DNA from: Rhodophyticola porphyridii
Lineage (GTDB): Bacteria > Pseudomonadota > Alphaproteobacteria > Rhodobacterales > Rhodobacteraceae
DNA: 64,000 nt
Direction of reading: 5' to 3'
Assembly: GCF_003688285.1 (NCBI RefSeq)
Contig: NZ_RCNT01000001.1
Span: forward strand, 310,001-374,000
This document shows, in pieces, positions 8,461 through 16,194 of the stretch (position 1 is its first letter; each line of letters starts with the position of its first letter). The notes under the pieces are model-generated. The model worked only from the letters and a program-made list of their open reading frames with translations. It made no database searches and was not told the origin of the DNA. Position numbers and translations under genes: made by a program.

Positions 8461-9734
8461 GTCCTCATCAGATCGTCCAGATCGGCGTAGTCGGGCAATG
8501 TGCGGTCGATCTGCCGCCCGTTGCGCAGCACGATCCGGTCCGCCTGCGGGCGGGCGAAGAGCTCGGTCCAGCTGCGGGCCTTGCAGATCACCAGATCGGC
8601 GGGCGCACCTTCGCTGAGATCCGGCGGCTCAAACCCGCAGATCGCGGCCGGCGTCACGCTGAAGGCTCCTGCCCAATCGGTGCGCGAGTGGTCCAGATGC
8701 CCGATCCGGGTCGCCTCGCGCATCACCTCCAGCATATCCATGTCGCCATAGGCATAAAAGGGATCGCGGGTGTTGTCTGACGCGAAACAGACGCGGATGC
8801 CGCGCGCCCGCATTTCATGAACCAGTGTGATGCCACGAAAGCGCGGGGTGCGGGCGGTACCCCTGGGCGCGCGATCCTGAAGATACAGATTGCACATGGG
8901 CAAGCTGACCACATCGATCCCTGCCTTTGCTACCAGATCGAGAGTGTCCCGGGCGCGCGCCTCCTCCTGCGTCGACAAGGAACAGCAATGGCCTACGACG
9001 ATCCGCCGTTCGAAGCCGGTTTCCTGTGCGATCTCGGCAATATCGCGCAGTGTCTCGACCCCCGGATCCATCGTTTCATCCACATGGAAATCCACATCCA
9101 GCTCGCGCGCTGCGGCCTGACGGAAGAACCCCCGCAAGCGCTCGCGCAGATCGGCCATCGGGTAGGTGACCATACCCAGAACGCCGCCCGGCGTGGCGGC
9201 GACCAGATCGGCGGTATGACCGAAGGGGCCGCTGTCATCGGTCCATTTGTCGCAACCGATCAGACAGGCGGCCTGCAGCGTGATCCGCCCGGCCCAGTCG
9301 GCCCGTATTTCGCGGAAGACGGGCCAGGAGATGTCATCCTGAGGGGGGATCGAATCCAGATGGGTGCGGATCGCGCGGGTGCCATGGGCATAGGCCGACC
9401 GAAGGGAGAACCCGATCCGCCCGTGCAGGTCTTCGGCGGTCCAGTGGGCTGTGCTGTCGGCCCGGACCGTGTCCAGCGCGCCTGCGAAAGTCCCGTCCGG
9501 GTTCGGCGCGCGGCCCCAGATATGACCCTTGTCCAGATGGGTGTGCATGTCGACGAAAGCGGGCAACACCATCGCGCCCTGCATATCTACCGCCAGCGCT
9601 TGCGCGGGGCCGATCCTGCCCTCGACAATCGAGATATCGGTGCGGATCAGATCGCCCTCCCGGCCCAGAAGACAGCCGGGCACCGTCACATTCGACAGCG
9701 TGATCGGTCCGTTGGGAAGGGTCCGGAAATCCAT
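8457..9734 (-). CDS. Cytosine-deaminase-like amidohydrolase
   Basis: The 425-aa protein matches cytosine deaminase (CodA) in length and active-site layout. The metal ligands are His64-x-His66 in DMHTHLDKG, His217 with the catalytic Glu220 in FHVDE, His249 in VGHC, and Asp320 in ASDNTRDP. The spacing closely follows the E. coli enzyme. It should deaminate or hydrolyse a cytosine-like or other N-heterocyclic substrate in the cytoplasm. It is coupled by overlap to the permease upstream (9734) and the FAD oxidase downstream (8457). True cytosine specificity is not proven. Confidence 0.85.
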   Translation of the reverse strand: MDFRTLPNGPITLSNVTVPGCLLGREGDLIRTDISIVEGRIGPAQALAVDMQGAMVLPAFVDMHTHLDKGHIWGRAPNPDGTFAGALDTVRADSTAHWTAEDLHGRIGFSLRSAYAHGTRAIRTHLDSIPPQDDISWPVFREIRADWAGRITLQAACLIGCDKWTDDSGPFGHTADLVAATPGGVLGMVTYPMADLRERLRGFFRQAAARELDVDFHVDETMDPGVETLRDIAEIAQETGFERRIVVGHCCSLSTQEEARARDTLDLVAKAGIDVVSLPMCNLYLQDRAPRGTARTPRFRGITLVHEMRARGIRVCFASDNTRDPFYAYGDMDMLEVMREATRIGHLDHSRTDWAGAFSVTPAAICGFEPPDLSEGAPADLVICKARSWTELFARPQADRIVLRNGRQIDRTLPDYADLDDLMRT

Positions 9735-10597
9735 TATCCCTCCCGCTTCAGGGCGCTTTCATGCCATTTGCGCAGCAAGAGGTGGGAAAAGATCGAGAGC
9801 GCGGCAAAGATGAACACTCCCATCGCCGCAACGAGCGAAAGCGCGGCGAACATCCGCGCGATATTGAGCCTGTAGCCGGCCTCCTGAATACGGAAGGCCA
9901 GACCCGATCCGATACCGCCGGTTCCTGCGACGAGTTCGGCCACTACCGCCCCGATCAGCGAGAGACCGCCCGCGATCTTCAGGCCGCCGAGGAAATAGGG
10001 CAAGGCCGATGGCAGTTGAAGATAGCGCAGCTTCTGCCAGCGGGAGGCGCCGTAGATGCGGAAGAGATCCCGCAGATTATGGTCCACGCTGTTCAGGCCG
10101 AGGGTTGTCGAACTCAAGACCGGAAAGAAGGCCACGATCCAGGCGCAGAGCAACATGCCCGCGATCTTGCTGTCCACATAGATGAAGATCAGCGGCGCGA
10201 TCGACACCACGGGCGTGACCTGCAGGATCACAGCATAGGGGTAGAAGGACAGTTCCAGCATTTTGGACTGGTTGAACAGGATCGCCAGCCCCGCGCCCCC
10301 GACCACGGCCAGAAGCAGCGCCAGAAGCGTGATCCAGCCGGTCAGATAGGCCGCATCGAGCAGCATCCCCCAATCCTCGACCAGGCTCGTCCAGACCCGG
10401 CCAGGCCCCGGCAGGATGTAATGCGGAATGTCGTTGGCCGCCACGACCCAGGCCCAGCCGGCGATGGCCAGCACCATCATGACCACCGGCAGCGCCCATT
10501 TCGCGATGCCTTCGACCCGGCGGGCGCGGGCGCGCCGGGCCTCGTCCTCGTCCAGGGCCTCGGCAACGGGCAGCGGCCTGTTCTCCGCAATCGTCAT
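9734..10597 (-). CDS. ABC transporter permease, SsuC/TauC/ThiX type
   Basis: The 287-aa integral membrane protein has about six hydrophobic segments after a charged, Arg-rich N-terminal tail of about 30 residues. The coupling EAA-type loop is recognisable (FRIYGASRWQKLRYLQLPSA). It should pair with the ATPase encoded just upstream and the NMT1-like binding protein. It overlaps both neighbours: the ATPase stop at 10594-10597 and the amidohydrolase start at 9734. SsuC/TauC-type permeases import sulfonates, nitrate, thiamine precursors or pyrimidines. The deaminase neighbour favours a pyrimidine-like substrate. Confidence 0.9.
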   Translation of the reverse strand: MTIAENRPLPVAEALDEDEARRARARRVEGIAKWALPVVMMVLAIAGWAWVVAANDIPHYILPGPGRVWTSLVEDWGMLLDAAYLTGWITLLALLLAVVGGAGLAILFNQSKMLELSFYPYAVILQVTPVVSIAPLIFIYVDSKIAGMLLCAWIVAFFPVLSSTTLGLNSVDHNLRDLFRIYGASRWQKLRYLQLPSALPYFLGGLKIAGGLSLIGAVVAELVAGTGGIGSGLAFRIQEAGYRLNIARMFAALSLVAAMGVFIFAALSIFSHLLLRKWHESALKREG

Positions 10598-11388
10598 GCA
10601 AGCTCCCCCATGGCTTCCTTTAGCGCTCCGGATGCGGCGCGGGTATGGGCCGCGTATTCGGCTGAAGTGCGGAACTCTTCGCCGCGGGGGTAGGGCGCAT
10701 CCACCCGAAGCTCCTGCAGAACCCGGCCCGGGCGCGCGGCCATGACCACGATCCGGTCGGACAGGAAGACACTTTCGAAAACTGAATGGGTCACGAAAAT
10801 GACGGTGCAGCCGATCTTGTCCTTAAGCCGCAACAGGTCGTTGTTCAGCTTGTGCCGCGTAATCTCGTCCAACGCGGCAAAGGGCTCGTCCATCAGGATC
10901 AGACGCGGGTTCGTCACCATCGCGCGGGCGATGGACACGCGCATCTTCATGCCGCCCGAAAGCTCGCGCGGATAGGCGTTGAGGAAGTTTTCCAGACCCA
11001 CCAGCCGCAGCGCCTCCAGTACCTCGTCTTTCACCGTATTGTAGGTCTTGCCGCGCAACCGGTAGGGCAGCCAGACGTTTTGAGCCACCGTGGCCCATGG
11101 CATCAGCGTGGGCTCCTGAAACACCACGCCCAGATCGCCGATGCCGTGATCCCCTTCCCAGATCACCTTCCCGCGGGTGGGGTGCAGAAGATCGGAAATA
11201 ATACGGAGCGCCGTCGATTTACCGCAGCCCGACGGCCCGAGAAGCGAGATGAAATCGCCCTGATTGACCACAAGGTTCATGTCCTTCAGAGCGACGACCG
11301 TGCCACCGAATACCTTGTCGACGGCTTGCATCTGCAACAGCGGCGGGCGTTCACCAAGGGGCAGGGTGGGGCGCCGAAGGGCACTCAT
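10594..11388 (-). CDS. ABC transporter ATP-binding protein, SsuB/TauB type
   Basis: The 264-aa ATPase carries Walker A (GPSGCGKST), the Q-loop (FQEPTLMPW), the signature LSGGMKMRVSIARA, Walker B (RLILMDEPF) and the H-loop histidine (VTHSV). The ATG at 11388 gives the normal family length; the open frame continues upstream only as antisense of the intergenic region and the binding-protein gene. It powers the permease at 9734-10597, whose start it overlaps. A 74-nt gap separates it from the binding-protein gene. Confidence 0.92.
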   Translation of the reverse strand: MSALRRPTLPLGERPPLLQMQAVDKVFGGTVVALKDMNLVVNQGDFISLLGPSGCGKSTALRIISDLLHPTRGKVIWEGDHGIGDLGVVFQEPTLMPWATVAQNVWLPYRLRGKTYNTVKDEVLEALRLVGLENFLNAYPRELSGGMKMRVSIARAMVTNPRLILMDEPFAALDEITRHKLNNDLLRLKDKIGCTVIFVTHSVFESVFLSDRIVVMAARPGRVLQELRVDAPYPRGEEFRTSAEYAAHTRAASGALKEAMGELA

Positions 11389-11462
11389 GTGGGCGGCTCC
11401 GAAAATCAGCAAAGAGAGAGCGGTTGGGCGGGGCGCGGCCCCCGCCCGCGCGGCGAGTGGGT

Positions 11463-12461
11463 TTACTGGGCCGGGCGCAGATCCAGCCCGAGGCCCTGAT
11501 TGACAAAGGCGGTCGTGTAGGTGGATTGCCAATCGAGCCCGGCCTCGACCACGCCTGCCTCGACCATGTCCTGATAAAAGCCGCCGACGACCTCCTCGGT
11601 CATCGCGCCGATACCAAGCTCTAGCGTGTCGCCTGAATCGACGATGCCATTGTCGATCATCATCGCTATGGCAAAGTCGATCTTGTCCTGGGTCATGTCT
11701 GGGTTGGCCTCCAGGATAAGCTCGTTCGCGGCGGCATTGTCGCCATAGAGGTAGTTGTACCAGCCCAGGATCGAGCCGTTCACGAAGCATTCCACCATCT
11801 CCGGGTGTTCATCGATCGTGGCTTGCATGGTCTCTATCGTGGTGGCGTAGCTGGAATAGCCCGCATCGGCGATCAGGAACACGTTTGGGGTGAAGCCGCC
11901 CTCCGTCTGGATCACATAGGGTTCCGACGACAGATACCCCTGCATTCCCAGCTGATCATCGGCGAGGAACGGCGCGGGGTTGAAGGTGTAGGGTTGGCGT
12001 TGCTCGACGGTGAACCCGTGCTCGGCAATCATCCACTGATAATAGGAGGCAAATCCGTTATCTCCGATCAGAAGCGTCAGGTCGCGCAGGTCTTCCCAGC
12101 TTTCGGCAACGCCCGGATGGGCCACGATCACCTGCGGATGTTTCTGGAAGATGGCCGCAACGGCGACGACGGGAATATCCTCGGCCGCGGCATTGAACGC
12201 CTGCAGCAGATCTCCGCCCATGTGGAACTGGATCCGGCCGGCCAGCAGCAGCGCGCGGTTGTTCACCTGCGGACCGCCCGAGATAATCTCCACATCCAGC
12301 CCGCATTCGGCATAGGTGCCATCGGCCACGGATTGGTAGAACCCGCCGTGTTCGGCCTGCGCCAGCCAGTTGGTGCCAAAGGTGACGGAGGTGTTTTGCG
12401 CAGCCGCGTTGCCGGCCGCGAGAGCCGCGCCGAACGCAAGACAGGATATCCGGATCATCAT
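11463..12461 (-). CDS. ABC transporter substrate-binding protein, NMT1/THI5-like
   Basis: The 332-aa protein begins with a Sec signal peptide ending near NAAAQ (about residue 22), then a NMT1/SsuA-type fold (TFGTNWLAQAEHGGFYQS). It should bind the imported substrate in the periplasm. NMT1/THI5-like proteins bind pyrimidines, sulfonates or nitrate. The start is the first of two tandem ATGs, preceded by a GGGGAGAAA ribosome site. It is the first gene of the operon that runs to 4796, so the promoter should lie in 12462-12701. Confidence 0.88.
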   Translation of the reverse strand: MMIRISCLAFGAALAAGNAAAQNTSVTFGTNWLAQAEHGGFYQSVADGTYAECGLDVEIISGGPQVNNRALLLAGRIQFHMGGDLLQAFNAAAEDIPVVAVAAIFQKHPQVIVAHPGVAESWEDLRDLTLLIGDNGFASYYQWMIAEHGFTVEQRQPYTFNPAPFLADDQLGMQGYLSSEPYVIQTEGGFTPNVFLIADAGYSSYATTIETMQATIDEHPEMVECFVNGSILGWYNYLYGDNAAANELILEANPDMTQDKIDFAIAMMIDNGIVDSGDTLELGIGAMTEEVVGGFYQDMVEAGVVEAGLDWQSTYTTAFVNQGLGLDLRPAQ

Positions 12462-12701
12462 CGAGGTTTCTCCCCAGGTTGAAAACTGCCGCAAGCCTAG
12501 GTGGCCTGAGGGCGGAGCGAACGGGCGCCCCCCGAATTGCCCCGGCAGATGGCTGCGGATGCGCAGATCGGTGGCGTGTCCCGCGATGTTTGCATAGAAA
12601 TTGAGCGTCAGGCAAAGGGATTGAGACCATTGCTGGACATTGGCCCGCACAGATCGTCTGTTGAGGGCAGAAATCGAGTCTCTCGCCGTTCGGAGGGCCC
12701 C
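12462..12701. promoter_or_regulatory. Divergent intergenic region between binding-protein and RidA genes
   Basis: These 240 bases separate two divergently oriented start codons, so they should hold promoters for both the catabolic operon (-) and the RidA gene (+). I can see ribosome sites next to each start but no clear sigma-70 boxes, palindromic operator or TPP-riboswitch core. Confidence 0.5.
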
Positions 12702-13097
12702 ATGCTGCGTGCTCTGACCCCTGCCGCGATCCGTCCGCCCTTTGCGGCCTATGCCCATGGCACCTATGTGCCCGCCGGAGCCGAATGGGTGCTGGCCTCA
12801 GGCCAGTTGGGCATCGCGCCCGATGAAACGGTGCCCGACGACGCAGAAGCCCAGGCCAGCATCTGCTTCGCCTCCATCGACGCTATTCTGGTCGAAGCCG
12901 GATTTTCCCGCGCCGACACCGTCCGGATCAACGCCTTCGTGACCGACCGCAGCCATATGGCCGGCTACATGGCCGCCCGAGACGCGTGGATCGCCGGGCT
13001 GGCACGCCCTCCGGCGTCGACCCTGGTGATCGTTTCCGGTTTCACCAGAGAGGAGTTCAAGGTTGAGGTCGAGGTGACCGCTGCGCGTGTGCCATGA
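12702..13097 (+). CDS. RidA/YjgF/RutC-family protein
   Basis: The 131-aa protein has the YjgF fold, with GQLGIAPDE, the conserved VxxNAFVTD-type strand and the family arginine and glutamate region near the C-terminus (RPPASTLVIV). Members hydrolyse reactive enamines and imines or aminoacrylates; RutC does this in pyrimidine ring degradation. It is divergent from the operon containing the cytosine-deaminase-like gene, which fits a helper role in nitrogen heterocycle breakdown. The ATG at 12702 follows a CGGAGGG ribosome site. Confidence 0.88.
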   Translation: MLRALTPAAIRPPFAAYAHGTYVPAGAEWVLASGQLGIAPDETVPDDAEAQASICFASIDAILVEAGFSRADTVRINAFVTDRSHMAGYMAARDAWIAGLARPPASTLVIVSGFTREEFKVEVEVTAARVP

Positions 13098-13162
13098 GGT
13101 GTGCGCCCGGCGATTTTGAGGTTGACGGAACGCGTGGGCTGTCTTAGCACCGCGCACGGTCT

Positions 13163-13239
13163 GGCGGAGTAGCTCAGTTGGTTAGAGCAGCGGAATCATA
13201 ATCCGCGTGTCGGGGGTTCAAGTCCCTCCTCCGCTACCA
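13163..13239 (+). tRNA. tRNA-Met (CAU anticodon, elongator type)
   Basis: The 77-nt gene folds as a complete cloverleaf. The acceptor GGCGGAG pairs with CTCCGCT (one G-T end pair), the D-loop contains AGCTCAGTTGGTTAGAGC, and the anticodon stem GCGGA/TCCGC encloses the loop ATCATAA with anticodon CAT. The T-arm is GGGGGTTCAAGTCCCTC and the 3' CCA is encoded. A CAT anticodon can also mean tRNA-Ile2, but the body resembles elongator tRNA-Met. The gene is intact although the 3' half serves as an integration site. Confidence 0.93.
13196..13239. other. Probable integration (att) site in the 3' half of tRNA-Met
   Basis: The last 44 bases of the tRNA, read on the minus strand, encode the final 14 or so residues of the recombinase fragment (ending in EEGLEPPTRGL) and supply its stop codon. 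Recombinase genes that end inside a tRNA in this way mark the tRNA as the attachment site. I could not find a second copy of the segment up to 14590, so the distal att site seems lost. Confidence 0.65.
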
Positions 13240-13984
13240 TTGCACCCCACACTCCTTTCACGCCTTGTGGAAAGGCCTTTGGGCCGAGCAGGTGGTTGAG
13301 TCGTCCAGCGATTTCGACTTCCACTCCACCTTTGCGGTTGAGATCGCGTGAGACAGTGACAGTATCAACGAGTTCGCGCATGGCGTGAGCCGCTTCGGTG
13401 TCGCCGGACCGGACGCCCTTGGCGAGGGCGGCTTGGAGGTCTGCGAGTTGTTCCTCGTAATGTTTGAGAGTCGCCGGGTGCAGTGAGATGACTTCGGGTG
13501 GCTCCGGTGCCACTTCCAATTCTGCGCGGAGTTCTGTCTGCTCACCTTGAAGCGCCAGCATCTTGGGTTCGAGTTGCTGGATGACAACTGAACCGTCGCA
13601 TATCGCGTCAACGAGCCGGGCAGTCTCACGTTCAATTGCGGCTAGCCGTTTCTCGATTCTGGTTCTCCCTTTGGCTACGTCGGCAGAGAGGCGCTTGCGC
13701 TCTTCATGGTAGGTGCGGACGTACTCAGCGATCACCTCGGGATGCCGAAGTTCGGCTCGAAGCCCGGACAGAACCGCTTCTTCGATCCGGTCTAGATAGA
13801 AGGTCTGCGCATTGGGGCAGGATCCACTTTCAGAATGTGCCGAACATCGAACGCGGACGCGACCGCTGCGATCCCGCCCATTGGTCGACATACCCGCGCC
13901 GCATGCCGCGCACCGCAGCAAGCCCGAAAGCAGATGGCGAGGACGCCGCCTGTCCGTTGGCGACGCGATGGATCGCGCCGCTTT
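13196..13984 (-). pseudogene. 3' remnant of a large serine recombinase gene
   Basis: About 250 codons remain. They comprise the recombinase zinc beta-ribbon (RRRPRHLLSGLLRC with Cys pairs and RVRCSAHSESGSC), a long charged coiled-coil segment (HEERKRLSADVAKGRTRIEKRL) and the tail EEGLEPPTRGL. The N-terminal resolvase catalytic domain with its serine is missing, so the protein cannot recombine DNA. The open frame starts at 14053, but recognisable homology begins near 13950; the junction with the unrelated upstream fragment lies around 13950-13990. It is the residue of an element that integrated at the tRNA. Confidence 0.82.
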
Positions 13985-14398
13985 CTTCTTTCCGGCTGGA
14001 TAAGTCGGCCGGGCCGAGATAGGCGATGTCAATGCGCCCGTCCTTTTGAGCAACCTGAGCTCGCAACAGTCCGACCCGCCCGGGATTGAGCGCAGCTTTC
14101 ACTGTGCCAAGCAACTCCCCATCCGGAGCAAGTACTTGTGGCTGACCCGCCATGTGCGCCATGTGATGGATCTGAACGGGCGAACCTGTGGGGGGCTGGA
14201 CGCCACCCCATTCAACGTTCGCCCAGTATCGACGATCAGTCCAGACCGAGCTGTCTGCAGGAACGAAGCTCTTTGTGAACGCCAGCCACATATCCCTGGT
14301 GTCGGGCGTCGGCCATTCAGGTTGCGCGCTCCACGCGGTGACTGATTCAGAGTTCAACCATTGGCGAAGCTCTGAACCGGTCTGGAAGTTGGTGCCCG
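13985..14398 (-). pseudogene. Orphan gene fragment, unrecognised, truncated at both ends
   Basis: An open minus-strand frame runs from 14435 to 13830, but its first 12 codons are antisense to the IS3 remnant and its last 50 or so overlap the recombinase frame. The core of about 135 residues is Trp-rich at its start and contains VEWGGVQPPTG and GELLGTVKAALNPGRVG. Its codon use is less GC-biased at third positions than the neighbours. I cannot name the family. The most likely reading is a piece of a mobile-element or foreign gene left between two deletions. Confidence 0.45.
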
Positions 14399-14554
14399 TG
14401 GAATGAGGACTACAACCAACACAGACCGCACTCATCCCTCGGAAATCTCACGCCGCAGGAATTTGCGATGAAATCGAGACTGGAAACCAAGGCCGCATGA
14501 GGCCAGAAATCACCCGACGGATTCTCCGCAAAGCTGGAGGGAGGTCGGGCCTCA
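14399..14554 (+). mobile_element. Tail of an IS3-family transposase and IS right end
   Basis: Codons 14399-14500 read WNEDYNQHRPHSSLGNLTPQ and then EF..., ending in TGA. That is the hallmark C-terminus of IS3-family OrfB (after the DDE glutamate). Everything upstream of this Trp is absent. Beyond the stop, about 55 bases up to GGCCTCA near 14554 may be the IS right end. The plus-strand orientation is opposite to the fragments beside it. The element cannot move. Confidence 0.8.
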
Positions 14555-14589
14555 TGTCAGTAGCATGGGCTCTTGTGCCACAGCACGTT

Positions 14590-15330
14590 TCAGATAGTGA
14601 TGCCCCCATCCATATTGATCGTCTGACCAGTGACAAAGCCGCTTTCTGGGGACGAAAGATACATCGCGAGCGCGGCCACCTCTTCCGGAGTTCCCAGACG
14701 ACCGGTTGGTTGGCGGCTCAGGAAGAAGTTCCAAGCCTTGTCCATATTGCCAAATTTTTCTGCAAGATCTGCAACGCGCTCTCGCAGCGATGGGCTGTCC
14801 ACGGTGCCAGGGCAGATTGCGTTGGCGCGGATGCCAGCGGCCAGATAATCCGCCGCAACCGATTTGGTCAGCCCGATCACGCCCGCTTTCATAGCGCCAT
14901 AGGCGGCACGTCTGGGAAACCCCTTGATCGACGAACAGACCGAGGCGATGGTCACGATACTTCCGCCTGCATCTTTCATTTTGGGAATGCCTGCCCGCAA
15001 TACGGTATAGCAACTGTCCAGCGTGATCCGGCTGGAGCGACGCCATTCGTCCGGGGTACATTCCTCGATCGTGCCCTGGTGAACATACCCTACGGCGTGT
15101 ATGAGAATGTCGATCCGGTCCAGCCTTTCAAAGGCGGCTGCAACTTCCTTCTCGGATGTCGCGTCGAACACCGAGCACGTCGCGCCGCTCAGCGTCGAAA
15201 GTGTCTCGGAGTTTATGTCCGAGGCATGAACCTCGGCGCCCGCCGCGATCAGCGCTTCCGCACAAGCGCGGCCGATACCTTGCCCTGCCGCCGTGACCAC
15301 GGCGATCTTCCCTGCCAGTTCTACGCTCAT
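14590..15330 (-). CDS. SDR-family dehydrogenase, probably 2-keto-3-deoxy-L-fuconate (6-deoxy acid) dehydrogenase
   Basis: The 246-aa classical SDR has the nucleotide-binding loop TAAGQGIG (residues 13-20), an active-site Ser in TIASVCSS, YxxxK as YGAMK, and the closing MDGG. It ends the long sugar operon and overlaps the FAH-family hydrolase gene by 4 nt. That pair is the known arrangement for oxidising a 2-keto-3-deoxy-6-deoxyhexonate at C4 and cleaving the 2,4-diketo acid to pyruvate and lactate. Fuconate versus rhamnonate cannot be decided from sequence. Confidence 0.8.
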   Translation of the reverse strand: MSVELAGKIAVVTAAGQGIGRACAEALIAAGAEVHASDINSETLSTLSGATCSVFDATSEKEVAAAFERLDRIDILIHAVGYVHQGTIEECTPDEWRRSSRITLDSCYTVLRAGIPKMKDAGGSIVTIASVCSSIKGFPRRAAYGAMKAGVIGLTKSVAADYLAAGIRANAICPGTVDSPSLRERVADLAEKFGNMDKAWNFFLSRQPTGRLGTPEEVAALAMYLSSPESGFVTGQTINMDGGITI

Positions 15331-16181
15331 GATCGCTTCTCCGAAGCAATGACGGTCTGTTTTTGCTCGCCAAGCCCCGATACCGACAAAACCACCTCGT
15401 CACCGATGTCGAGATAGCGTTGCGGGGATTGGCCCATGCCAACCCCGGGTGGCGTGCCCGTGCATATCAGATCCCCGGGCTCCAGGAGGCAGAACTGGCT
15501 GAGATAATGCACGATCTCGGCGACCGGAAAGATCATCGTTCGTGTCGAGCCGTTCTGGAACGTCTGGCCGTTGACTGAAAGCCGCATCGCAAGATCGCCG
15601 GGATCGCCAAGCTCGTCGCGTGTGACCAGCAGCGGGCCGGCCGGACAGAAATGCGGATAGCCCTTGCCTTTGGACCACTGCCCGCCCCGCTCCAGCTGCC
15701 AGGCCCGTTCCGACACATCATTCACCACCGTGTAGCCGAACACATGATCCATTGCCGCGTCGGGCCCGATTTCCAGTGCGGCCTTGCCGATCACAACGCC
15801 AAGCTCCACTTCCCAGTCGAGCTTGGTCATGGAGGGTGATTTCAGGATCGGATCATTTGGCCCGCAGACTGTGCTGCCGGATTTGGTGAAGAGGATCGGC
15901 TCGGTGGGAACAGGCATGCCGGCCTCGGCGGCGTGATCGGAGTAATTCAGCCCTATGCACCAAACATTGCGGGGCCGGGCGAAGGGCGCGCCGATACGGG
16001 CGCCATGGATCGGCACTTCGGGCAGGTCCGACAGCGTGAGCGGCGCCATGCGGGTTTCGAGATATGGCAGAGTCTCCGGCCCGATATCGGAAACGATTTC
16101 CGAGAGATCGCGGGCAATCCCGTTTTCGTCCAGCACCGCGGGCGTTTCGGCGCCGACCGCACCAATTCGCATGAATTTCAT
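15327..16181 (-). CDS. Fumarylacetoacetate hydrolase family protein, probably 2,4-diketo-3-deoxy-L-fuconate hydrolase
   Basis: The 284-aa protein has the FAH fold with the substrate-pocket GLNYSDHA segment and metal-binding acidic residues around WEVELGVVIG. The ATG at 16181 follows a GGAGGA ribosome site, so the longer open frame to 16247 is not used. FAH-family hydrolases next to a 2-keto-3-deoxy acid dehydrogenase split a 2,4-diketo acid to pyruvate and a hydroxyacid (lactate for 6-deoxyhexoses). It sits 13 nt after the GH38-like gene. Confidence 0.85.
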   Translation of the reverse strand: MKFMRIGAVGAETPAVLDENGIARDLSEIVSDIGPETLPYLETRMAPLTLSDLPEVPIHGARIGAPFARPRNVWCIGLNYSDHAAEAGMPVPTEPILFTKSGSTVCGPNDPILKSPSMTKLDWEVELGVVIGKAALEIGPDAAMDHVFGYTVVNDVSERAWQLERGGQWSKGKGYPHFCPAGPLLVTRDELGDPGDLAMRLSVNGQTFQNGSTRTMIFPVAEIVHYLSQFCLLEPGDLICTGTPPGVGMGQSPQRYLDIGDEVVLSVSGLGEQKQTVIASEKRS

Positions 16182-16194
16182 TCCGTATCCTCCT

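Noticed and set aside
12462-12701. TPP riboswitch upstream of the NMT1-like binding-protein gene
   Set aside because: No CUGAGA-type core or helix arrangement could be found, despite the THI5-like protein family.
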